Assembly (NCBI GenBank): GCA_002049885.1
Contig: MVCS01000066.1
Location: 1 to 7,098, forward strand
From: Planctomycetales bacterium 4484_123
GTDB taxonomy: Bacteria > Planctomycetota > Phycisphaerae > SM23-33
Direction: 5' to 3'
Length of the DNA stretch: 7,098 nucleotides
The position numbers were made by a program, and so were the translations under genes. The first letter of the stretch is position 1; each line of letters starts with the position of its first letter. Shown in pieces: positions 1-5,231 of this stretch. The notes beneath the pieces were generated by a model that worked only from the letters and a program-made list of their open reading frames with translations, was not told the DNA's origin and did not search any database.

Positions 1-7
1 AGCCAGC

Positions 8-22
8 CGGGCCGTCTGCCCG
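8..22 (-). terminator. Possible stem-loop after the oxidoreductase gene
   Basis: A 5-bp GC stem (8-12 pairs with 18-22) with a 5-nt loop lies 6 bases past the oxidoreductase stop codon in the direction of transcription. No T-tract follows before the window ends, so it is only a candidate 3' structure or terminator. Short GC stems are common by chance in DNA this GC-rich. Confidence 0.2.
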
Positions 23-28
23 CGGCAC

Positions 29-1171
29 TCAATGCCGGCACTTGCCCTCGCTGGCCCGGCGGATGGCCCAGGTCAGCTCGTAGGTCCTCAGCGCGTCGGC
101 GTACGGACTGCGGATGCCCGATGCATCCCCGCTGCGCACGGCGTGGATGAAAGCCTGGACCTCGCTGAGGTAAGGGTCATCGTCACCGAAGGGGATGGTC
201 TCGGTCCGCTCGCTGTGGGGCCGGCGAACCATCAGCCGGCAGTCGCCGTAGGGGTCGGCCAGCACCATCCGCAGCCCGTCGCCCCAGATCTCCAGCTCGG
301 ACTCATACTTCTGACCGTGCAGCAGCGTCCCGTGCGTCAGCGAGCCCACCGCGCCGCTCTCGAAGCGCCATACGGCGGCCGTGGTCCGCGGGGCGCGAAA
401 TTCCGCCGGCACGGTCTGGTCCCCGCGCGTCCCGTCGGTCAGCACCGGCATGTCTGCCAGCTCCGCCGCCGGCGAGTGCGGGTCGATCCGCACCGCCTGC
501 ACCGAATCCAGCTCCGCCTCGCCGCCCAGCAGCCGGGAGAGGTCCACAAAGTGCGTCGCCTGCTCCACGATGGGCCCGCCGGAGGTCCGCACGTCCCACC
601 ACTCGGTCTTGCGAATCTCGCTGTAGGCGCAGTCGTAGCGGGCAATGACCGCCCGCACCCCGCCGCCGGCCTCGTCCAGGATTCGCTGCATGGTCTCCAC
701 GGCCCGGCTGTAGCGGAACACGTATCCCACCGAGATCACCAGCCCCGCCTCCGCCGCCTTTGCCAGTGCCTCGGCCACCGGGGCCAGTTCCTCCGGCGGG
801 ACGCTGCCTAACGGCTTCTCCAAGAACATGTGCACACCGGCGGCCGCACATGCCAGCTCCATATCCCCGGGCGGCTGTGTCGCGCCATGAGCGTGCGGCG
901 GGACACCAATGAAGACCGCCTCGGGCCTGACGGCTGAGAGCATCTCGTGGAAGTCGGCAAAGGCCGCCGCCGAGGCGTACATCGCGCCGGCCGGGCCGGC
1001 TCGGCGCGCCGCCAGCACGCGCTGGGCCCGCTTGGTGTCCGGGTCCGCGACACCGACCACCACCACGCCGCCGACCTGCTCCAGCCGGCTGGCGTGGTCC
1101 CACGGTCCCTCCGCGCCGCCGAAGTTCACCCCGCCGGCACCGATGAGGGCAATCCTCAGCTCTCCGGACAT
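29..1171 (-). CDS. Gfo/Idh/MocA family NAD(P)-dependent oxidoreductase
   Basis: A 380-aa cytoplasmic dehydrogenase of the Gfo/Idh/MocA family, which oxidises or reduces sugars and related polyols using NAD(P). The N-terminal Rossmann fold begins with ALIGAGG at residues 8-14 and an acidic strand end near VADPD (41-45). The family signature EKPL is at 118-121, with Lys119 the expected catalytic lysine. The C-terminal sheet domain carries GPIVEQATHFVDL at 199-211, whose His207 is the usual second active-site residue. Length is typical of the family. The ATG at 1171 is chosen because GGAGAG sits about 6 nt upstream and the Rossmann strand starts just after it; the open frame runs 13 codons further, but that stretch is Arg/Gly-rich and lacks a better start. 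It lies 85 bases downstream of the rhamnulokinase gene on the same strand, so it is probably co-transcribed and may act on a deoxy-sugar or uronate. The substrate cannot be read from the sequence. Confidence 0.9.
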   Translation of the reverse strand: MSGELRIALIGAGGVNFGGAEGPWDHASRLEQVGGVVVVGVADPDTKRAQRVLAARRAGPAGAMYASAAAFADFHEMLSAVRPEAVFIGVPPHAHGATQPPGDMELACAAAGVHMFLEKPLGSVPPEELAPVAEALAKAAEAGLVISVGYVFRYSRAVETMQRILDEAGGGVRAVIARYDCAYSEIRKTEWWDVRTSGGPIVEQATHFVDLSRLLGGEAELDSVQAVRIDPHSPAAELADMPVLTDGTRGDQTVPAEFRAPRTTAAVWRFESGAVGSLTHGTLLHGQKYESELEIWGDGLRMVLADPYGDCRLMVRRPHSERTETIPFGDDDPYLSEVQAFIHAVRSGDASGIRSPYADALRTYELTWAIRRASEGKCRH

Positions 1172-1173
1172 CA

Positions 1174-1182
1174 CTCCTCTCC
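1174..1182 (-). promoter_or_regulatory. Ribosome binding site of the oxidoreductase
   Basis: On the minus strand the sequence GGAGAGGAG immediately precedes TG-ATG. Its GGAGA part is 6 nt from the ATG at 1171, a standard Shine-Dalgarno spacing. It decides the start in favour of 1171 over the longer open frame that reaches 1210. Confidence 0.7.
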
Positions 1183-1201
1183 AAGGGCCCACGCGCCCAC
1201 G

Positions 1202-1217
1202 TCCCGGCACGCCGGGA
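1202..1217 (-). other. Short perfect inverted repeat in the kinase-oxidoreductase gap
   Basis: T-CCCGGC-AC-GCCGGG-A is a perfect inverted repeat. It could fold as a 6-bp stem with a 4-nt loop in the 85-base gap between the kinase stop and the oxidoreductase ribosome site. No T-run follows. It might be an mRNA-stabilising or attenuating hairpin in a shared transcript, or simply chance in GC-rich DNA. Confidence 0.3.
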
Positions 1218-1256
1218 GCCGCCGTCTCCGGTTCGTGGCGGCAGGGGCCTTGCGCC

Positions 1257-2663
1257 CTATCCCAGCGCCTGGACCTGCACGGCGACGTTGCCCGTGGCCG
1301 CGGCCTCGGCCGGGCCTACGATCACTTCCACCTCCGCTCGCTCCGCCGTCAGTTCGTTCAGATACCGGTTCCGCGACATCCCGCCCATCATGTACAGGTA
1401 CTTCAAGGCCCGGCCAGTCTTCTCGCGCAGCATCGCCACGGTCTGGGCGTAGCTCTCGGCCAGCGAGGCCAGGATGACGTGCACGAACTGCCCCGGGGTC
1501 TGCGGGACGGGCTGGCCGCTCTGCCGGCAATACTCCGCGATGGCCGCCGTCATGTCCGCCGGATGCATGAAGCCGTCCCACTGCGGGTCCAGGATGGCCG
1601 AGGCCTCCCGGTTGCCGGCGGCGGCCCTCGCGGCCGAGACCAGGGCCGCGTAGGAACAATCGACGCCCCGCTCGCCCCAGACCCTCCGGCACTGCTCCAG
1701 CAGCCACGCCCCGGTCAGGTTGCGGATGACCCGCAGCGAGCCGTCCGGATTGGCCTCGTAGCCGAAGAGTTCCGGGTCCAGCGTGCCCGAGGGCAGATGG
1801 CCGTCCACGAACACGCCCAGGATCGACCAGGTGCCCGAGGAGATCACCACCATCTCATCCGGCGGGGGAAGGTCCTCCGTTCCGCACAGCTCCCTGCCCA
1901 GTCCCGGCAGACACGTCCCGAAGGCCGCGCCCGTGTCGTGCCCGCAGCCGGCCACCACCGGCAACCCGCCCAGGCCGGTCCGCGCCCGGACCTCCGGGCC
2001 CAGCACGCCGGCCACAGCCGGGCCGGTGTGTACCGGCGGGAGTATGTCCGTCCGCAGGCCCAGCTCCTCCAGGATGTCCACAGCCCACTGGCGCCCGGGC
2101 ACGTCGTACATCTGCGAGGTCGAGACGAAGGTGATGTCCGTGGCCTTCTCGCCGCACAGCCAGTACCGCAGCAGGTCGGGTATGAACAGCAGCATCGCCG
2201 CCCGGGCCAACAGCTCCGGCTCGCGCTCGGCCAGGACGAAGTACTGGCACAGGCTGGCATGGTCCTGGTGCATCGAGCCGGTGCGGTCCTGAAGTCGCTG
2301 GGCGCCTATGCGCTCCGCGACGCGCCGGCTGGCCCCGGCCAGCCTGGGGTCGCGATATGCCCTCGGCCGGGCCAACAGCTCACCCGCTTCGTCCAGCAGG
2401 GCGAAGTCCACGCCCCAGGTGTCAATGCCGACAGACCGGAGATTCACCCCCGCGGCGGCGACCTTGGCCATCGCCTCCAACATGGCCGCGAACAGACCCT
2501 CGATATCCCAGAACGCCCCCTCGTCCGTTACCGTCGGGCCGTTGGGAAAACGCGAGACCTCCTCCAGTTCGATCCGGCCAGCGTGCAGCCGGCCCAGGAT
2601 GGCCCGCCCGCTGGTGGCGCCCAGGTCGAACGCCAGATACACTGGTTCGCCTCCGCTGCTCAC
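1257..2663 (-). CDS. rhaB: Rhamnulokinase (FGGY carbohydrate kinase family)
   Basis: ATP-dependent sugar kinase of the FGGY family, most like rhamnulokinase, which phosphorylates L-rhamnulose at O-1 in cytoplasmic L-rhamnose catabolism. With the GTG start at 2663 the product is 468 aa. Visible motifs are the N-terminal phosphate-binding DLGATSGR (13-20), the RhaB-like GIDTWGVDF (79-87), GHDTGAAF with the probable catalytic base Asp243, SSGTWS (275-280), NLTGAWLL (315-322) and the C-terminal MMGGMSRN (425-432). A second in-frame GTG at 2642 would give 461 aa beginning at YLAFDLG. Both GTGs have a Shine-Dalgarno-like sequence (GAGGT for 2663, GGAGG for 2642), so the start is uncertain. The protein stops only 8 residues after the conserved GNV (458-460), whereas E. 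coli RhaB continues for roughly 50 more. It is also about 13 residues longer than E. coli RhaB between the catalytic Asp motif and SSGTWS. L-fuculokinase or another deoxy-ketose kinase is a less likely alternative. Confidence 0.88.
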   Translation of the reverse strand: MSSGGEPVYLAFDLGATSGRAILGRLHAGRIELEEVSRFPNGPTVTDEGAFWDIEGLFAAMLEAMAKVAAAGVNLRSVGIDTWGVDFALLDEAGELLARPRAYRDPRLAGASRRVAERIGAQRLQDRTGSMHQDHASLCQYFVLAEREPELLARAAMLLFIPDLLRYWLCGEKATDITFVSTSQMYDVPGRQWAVDILEELGLRTDILPPVHTGPAVAGVLGPEVRARTGLGGLPVVAGCGHDTGAAFGTCLPGLGRELCGTEDLPPPDEMVVISSGTWSILGVFVDGHLPSGTLDPELFGYEANPDGSLRVIRNLTGAWLLEQCRRVWGERGVDCSYAALVSAARAAAGNREASAILDPQWDGFMHPADMTAAIAEYCRQSGQPVPQTPGQFVHVILASLAESYAQTVAMLREKTGRALKYLYMMGGMSRNRYLNELTAERAEVEVIVGPAEAAATGNVAVQVQALG

Positions 2664-2674
2664 GCATCGACCTC
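2650..2674 (-). promoter_or_regulatory. Two alternative ribosome binding sites of rhaB
   Basis: On the minus strand GAGGT (2670-2674) lies 6 nt before the GTG at 2663, and GGAGG (2650-2654) lies 7 nt before the in-frame GTG at 2642. Either could set the start. The upstream GTG gives a short SSGGEPV leader before the first beta strand, and the downstream one removes it. I annotated the longer form because kinases of this family usually have a few residues before the first strand. Confidence 0.5.
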
Positions 2675-2723
2675 GTCGTACTGGCCGGCAATGTCTCCGC
2701 CGGCATCGCTTCTGTCGCCGGCG

Positions 2724-2752
2724 ATTCTCTGCCGGGCCCGCCAATGGTGCAA
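2724..2752 (-). promoter_or_regulatory. Candidate sigma-70-like promoter for rhaB
   Basis: On the minus strand TTGCAC (2747-2752) is followed after 17 bases by GAGAAT (2724-2729). The first matches the -35 consensus at 3 of 6 positions and the second matches the -10 consensus at 4 of 6. The expected transcript start would leave a leader of roughly 55 to 75 bases before the two possible GTG starts. The match is weak and promoter rules in this lineage are unknown to me. Confidence 0.22.
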
Positions 2753-2997
2753 GGGCCTTGGCCCGCCTGGCCGACCGACGCCAGCCCGTTGCCACCGGCG
2801 GGCCTCCGGGCAAGCCGACCCGTCGCGCGGAGTCGGCGCGATGGTATCCTCGGCACCTCGGGTACTCCGGGCCATGGGCATGTCCGCGAGCCGTGCCAAT
2901 CGGCAGGCCGCGGCTCGAAGGCTCAGCTCTACCAATGCCCGACGCCTGGTCTCTGGTGTCAGTTGCCCGGAGCCCCTCGTTTGCCGTGCGGTCAGGC

Positions 2998-3026
2998 TTG
3001 GAATCCGCCGGCCCTGCCACTAAACT
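2998..3026 (+). promoter_or_regulatory. Candidate sigma-70-like promoter for rtcA
   Basis: TTGGAA (2998-3003) and TAAACT (3021-3026) are separated by exactly 17 bases. Each matches the -35 or -10 consensus at 4 of 6 positions, and TAAACTT is one of the few AT-rich spots in this GC-rich region. A transcript starting near 3033 would have a leader of only about 25 bases before the rtcA ATG. Confidence 0.35.
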
Positions 3027-3045
3027 TCCCCTTTCCGGTCCGGGT

Positions 3046-3065
3046 CATGAGTGGCCATGAGTGGC
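3046..3065 (+). repeat. Perfect 10-bp tandem duplication spanning the rtcA start
   Basis: CATGAGTGGC occurs twice head to tail (3046-3055 and 3056-3065). Each copy contains an ATG, at 3047 and 3057. Only the second is in frame with RtcA; the first is offset by 10 bases and so reads another frame. There is no strong Shine-Dalgarno sequence in front of either. Confidence 0.85.
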
Positions 3066-4127
3066 GAAGAAATAATCATCGACGGTTCATTCGGCGAGGG
3101 CGGCGGGCAGATCCTGCGGACCAGCACCGGCCTGGCGGCGGCCTTGTGGCAAGGTACGGACGGGCGCGAGCTGCGAGTCGTCAACATCCGCGCCGGCCGG
3201 CCCAAGCCCGGCTTGCGAGTGCAGCACGTCGCAGCCGTCAACGCCGCCGCCGAGGTGGCCGCGGCCGGCATCGAGGGGGCGCGCCTGGACTCGAGGGAGC
3301 TGAGCTTCCGACCCGCCGGCAGCCGGGCAGGGACCTACCGTTTCGAGATACCCACGGCCGGTTCGGCCATGCTCGTCCTCCAGACCATCCTGCCTGCTCT
3401 CATCACCGCCGACGGCGACAGCGAGGTCCTCATCAGCGGCGGGACCCACAACCCATTCGCACCCTGTTTCCAGTACGTCCGCGACGTTTTCTGCACGCTG
3501 GCCGAGGCGGCGAACGTCTCGGTGGCCCTGACGCTGGAGCGGGTCGGCTTCTACCCGGCCGGCGGCGGACGCATCCGCTGCCAGGTCCGCGGCGTGGGCT
3601 CGCCGGAACATGTGGGGCCGCTGCGACTGCTCACCCGCGGGGAACTGAGACGCATCGAGGCGCTCTCGGCCGCTGCCGATACGCTCCCCGAGCACATCGT
3701 GCAGCGACAGGCCCGACGCGTGCAGGAGCGGCTCGAAGGGGCCGGCCTCCCAGCCGAGGTGCAGTCCGCGCGTTGGCCGGCCGACTGCGGGGGCACGGTG
3801 GTCTTCCTGCGGGCGGTCTTCTCCCACGGCCTGGCCGGGTTCTCGGCACTGGGACGACGTGGCAAGCCTGCCGAGCGTGTCGCCGACGAGGCCGTCGATG
3901 AGCTGCTGGCCTTCCTCGACGCCGATGGAGCCGTGGACCCCCACGCCGCCGACCAGCTCATCACCATCCTGGCGCTGTGCCCGCGGGCGTCCCAGTTGAC
4001 CACCACGCGCATCACCAACCACCTGCTGACCAATGCCGAGGTCATCCGGCAGATCACCGGCCGGCAGGTCACGGTCGAAGGCGAGCTGGATCGGCCGGGA
4101 AAGGTCATCCTGGACCGAACACCGTGA
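3057..4127 (+). CDS. rtcA: RNA 3'-terminal phosphate cyclase
   Basis: RtcA converts an RNA 3'-phosphate to a 2',3'-cyclic phosphate by ATP-dependent adenylylation of the enzyme and then of the RNA end. It is a cytoplasmic RNA-repair enzyme. The 356-aa product is near the usual length (about 340) and carries the family landmarks in order: GSFGEGGGQILR (10-21), IRAGRPKPGL (44-53), TAGSAMLVLQTILPAL (100-115), ISGGTHNP (126-133), GFYPAGGG (164-171), DQLITILAL (299-307) and NHLLTNAEV (321-329). His322 in the last motif aligns with the catalytic, AMP-accepting histidine of E. coli RtcA (His309). The stretch at about 185-280 corresponds to the variable insert domain. I chose the ATG at 3057 because the first strand, EEIIIDG, follows at once; an in-frame GTG at 3051 would add two residues. 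The gene stands alone on its strand, and no RtcB ligase or RtcR regulator is in view. Confidence 0.94.
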   Translation: MSGEEIIIDGSFGEGGGQILRTSTGLAAALWQGTDGRELRVVNIRAGRPKPGLRVQHVAAVNAAAEVAAAGIEGARLDSRELSFRPAGSRAGTYRFEIPTAGSAMLVLQTILPALITADGDSEVLISGGTHNPFAPCFQYVRDVFCTLAEAANVSVALTLERVGFYPAGGGRIRCQVRGVGSPEHVGPLRLLTRGELRRIEALSAAADTLPEHIVQRQARRVQERLEGAGLPAEVQSARWPADCGGTVVFLRAVFSHGLAGFSALGRRGKPAERVADEAVDELLAFLDADGAVDPHAADQLITILALCPRASQLTTTRITNHLLTNAEVIRQITGRQVTVEGELDRPGKVILDRTP

Positions 4128-4215
4128 GACCGTGGGAGCGGAATACCGCAACACTGGCTGACCGGGGCATCTTGAGGGCCAGAGCCGGCCGGAGCAGAGC
4201 ACTGCGAGGCCGGTG

Positions 4216-4255
4216 ACTCGCAATGGTGGGCAGCTCAGCAGCGGCGGCTGCGAGT
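4216..4255. terminator. Possible stem-loop between convergent rtcA and the CpXC gene
   Basis: ACTCGCA (4216-4222) is the reverse complement of TGCGAGT (4249-4255). Inside or alternative to it, CAGC and GCTG (4231-4234 and 4247-4250) can also pair. It lies in the 157-base gap between two convergent genes, where a two-way terminator would be expected. There is no T-run on either side, so it would not be a classic intrinsic terminator. Confidence 0.3.
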
Positions 4256-4284
4256 GCCAAATGGCCGATGCCTGGTGTATGGGG

Positions 4285-4938
4285 TCACATCAGCCCCCGG
4301 GCGTAGGCCTCATCCACCCGCAGCCACTTGCCGGCCTCTTTTTCGGGTGCCGGCAGCAGCATGGTCAGGGCGGGGGCGACGCGGTTCCACTCGGTCCAGG
4401 GCACGGTCAGCGCCTTCCGCTTCGTCCCGTGCAGCAGCACGAAGCGAATCAACCTTCCCTCGGGTGGGTCACTGGTGCCCGCGAACAGCAGCGTCCCCTC
4501 TACGGCCTTGCCGGACCTGCGCATCGTTTCGACCAGGGCGAGCTTGAACAGCTCCATCTCGCGGTCGTCGAAGTCGGAGTCGAACAAGAGCACCTTTTCG
4601 ACCAGCTCGTTTCGCGACCCGACCGTCCGCAGCCGGTATGAGCGCATGGACTCGCCGATGACCCCGCCCAGTTGGCCGATGGTGCTCAGGTCCGGCAGCT
4701 CGCCGCCCTCCGCCAGCAGCCAGACCATGAAGTGCTGGGTCATGTCGTGGTACAGCATGCTGTAAACCACCTCGGCCTCGTCGCCGCAGCCGTCGCAGAC
4801 GAAGGTGTTCAAATCCCCGGCCAGCAACCTCTGCTTCAGCTCCGGGTTGAGGGTGGCGTTGAGGGTTTCCCACACCACGAATTCCTGCTGCCGGCCGCAA
4901 GCCCGACAGGTGATCGTATGTGATGACCGCATCGTCAT
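4285..4938 (-). CDS. CpXC-domain protein, function unknown
   Basis: A 217-aa protein of the uncharacterised CpXC family. Two paired-cysteine knuckles, CRAC (11-14) and CDGC (48-51), are spaced as in a zinc ribbon and probably bind one metal ion. Between and after them are family-like stretches: TLNATLNPELKQRLLAGD (25-42) and MLYHDM (61-66). A helical segment rich in acidic residues, with LVEKVLLFDSDFDDREMELF at 112-131, follows, then a mixed C-terminal half. No signal peptide or membrane segment is evident, so it is probably cytoplasmic. The start at 4938 is fixed by an exact GGAGG 7 nt upstream; the frame stays open to 5151, but that part has no motif or ribosome site. The neighbours (rtcA converging, lpxB 293 bases upstream) give no functional clue. 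The biochemical role is unknown, and I infer metal binding only from the cysteines. Confidence 0.82.
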   Translation of the reverse strand: MTMRSSHTITCRACGRQQEFVVWETLNATLNPELKQRLLAGDLNTFVCDGCGDEAEVVYSMLYHDMTQHFMVWLLAEGGELPDLSTIGQLGGVIGESMRSYRLRTVGSRNELVEKVLLFDSDFDDREMELFKLALVETMRRSGKAVEGTLLFAGTSDPPEGRLIRFVLLHGTKRKALTVPWTEWNRVAPALTMLLPAPEKEAGKWLRVDEAYARGLM

Positions 4939-4944
4939 GACCCC

Positions 4945-4953
4945 ACCTCCTTT
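4945..4953 (-). promoter_or_regulatory. Strong ribosome binding site of the CpXC gene
   Basis: AAAGGAGGT on the minus strand is a near-perfect anti-16S match, with GGAGG ending 7 nt before the ATG at 4938. It is the strongest ribosome site in the window. It settles the start, since an ATG two codons downstream and the much longer open frame upstream are both less well placed. Confidence 0.85.
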
Positions 4954-5023
4954 GTCCCAGACCGCGCAAAGCCTAAGGGATATGCAGTGGCTGCGAAAAG
5001 AATAATCGAGGCGCAGCGCACCC

Positions 5024-5059
5024 AGCAGCGCGGCGGGCCGGTCGGGGGGGCTGCTTTTT
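5024..5059 (+). terminator. Terminator-like hairpin plus T-run on the plus strand
   Basis: AGCAGC (5024-5029) pairs with GCTGCT (5050-5055), and five T residues (5055-5059) end the structure. This has the form of an intrinsic terminator for plus-strand transcription, although the 20-nt G-rich loop is large. The nearest plus-strand gene, rtcA, ends about 900 bases upstream. On the minus strand, the direction of lpxB, the T-run is on the wrong side. Confidence 0.3.
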
Positions 5060-5098
5060 CTCCAACCAGGACCCGTGTTGCATTCTGGCCGCGGGGTC

Positions 5099-5149
5099 GA
5101 GGCGGGGATTGAAGCCTGCCCCGGAAGCACAGAAAAGCCAGCCCGCCTC
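5099..5149. repeat. 8-bp inverted repeat downstream of lpxB
   Basis: GAGGCGGG (5099-5106) and CCCGCCTC (5142-5149) are exact reverse complements enclosing 35 bases. In an lpxB read-through transcript this could form the base of a stem-loop about 80 bases past the stop codon. No T-run follows it in the lpxB direction. It may be a 3' structure or a chance pairing. Confidence 0.35.
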
Positions 5150-5231
5150 AATTGTCGGCAGTCGCCCTCGGCGCGTTGCTCTTTCGTGGTGCCTGCGGAC
5201 CTCTCCTTTCAAGCGTTCGCACGCCGAGCGG

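Larger units (their letters stand above)
2664..3056. other. Divergent intergenic region between rhaB and rtcA
   Basis: About 390 bases between two divergently oriented genes. Open frames cross it on both strands, but none has recognisable protein motifs, so I treat it as non-coding. It should contain both promoters, and one weak candidate for each is listed separately. I see no tRNA, no riboswitch that I recognise and no clear operator repeat. Confidence 0.55.
4954..5231. other. Non-coding stretch between lpxB and the CpXC gene
   Basis: About 280 bases after the lpxB stop and before the CpXC ribosome site. No open frame here has recognisable motifs. It contains two inverted repeats described separately (5024-5059 and 5099-5149) and a few short AT-rich spots. 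I could not pick a convincing CpXC promoter by eye, although one is expected here because the distance from lpxB argues against co-transcription. Confidence 0.5.

Noticed and set aside
1172..1210. A 13-codon upstream extension of the oxidoreductase.
   Set aside because: The added residues are Gly/Arg-rich, and the internal ATG at 1171 has a good ribosome site directly before the Rossmann strand.
2660..2935. A 91-codon minus-strand frame in the rhaB-rtcA spacer.
   Set aside because: There are no motifs, the composition is Arg/Ala/Gly-rich and there is no good ribosome site. I cannot support it as a gene.
2921..2940. A tRNA D-arm-like string (TTGGTAGAGC) on the minus strand, close to a TTCGAG string.
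   Set aside because: The two strings are only about 5 bases apart, with no anticodon arm or acceptor stem around them, so no tRNA can be folded.
909..3023. A 704-codon open frame on the plus strand, antisense to the kinase and part of the oxidoreductase.
   Set aside because: It is Arg/Pro/Ala/Gly-rich with no recognisable motif, and it mirrors genes with clear family motifs on the other strand. Long empty frames are expected in GC-rich coding DNA.
2357..3901. A 514-codon plus-strand frame running through the intergenic region into rtcA in another frame.
   Set aside because: It has composition-driven Arg/Pro-rich sequence and overlaps the well-supported RtcA frame. It is also the frame entered by the decoy ATG at 3047, but it shows no protein signature.
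3087..4223. A 378-codon minus-strand frame opposite rtcA.
   Set aside because: RtcA on the plus strand has its full set of motifs; the antisense translation shows none.
2931..4287. Similar 30-base segments at about 2931-2962 and 4256-4287, flanking rtcA.
   Set aside because: They agree at about 25 of 31 positions only with a gap. By rough estimate a match of this quality can arise by chance in a GC-rich window of this size, and the similarity does not extend outward.
4939..5151. N-terminal extension of the CpXC protein by about 71 codons.
   Set aside because: The GGAGG ribosome site exactly 7 nt before the ATG at 4938, and the CpXC domain starting right after it, make the shorter form much more likely.
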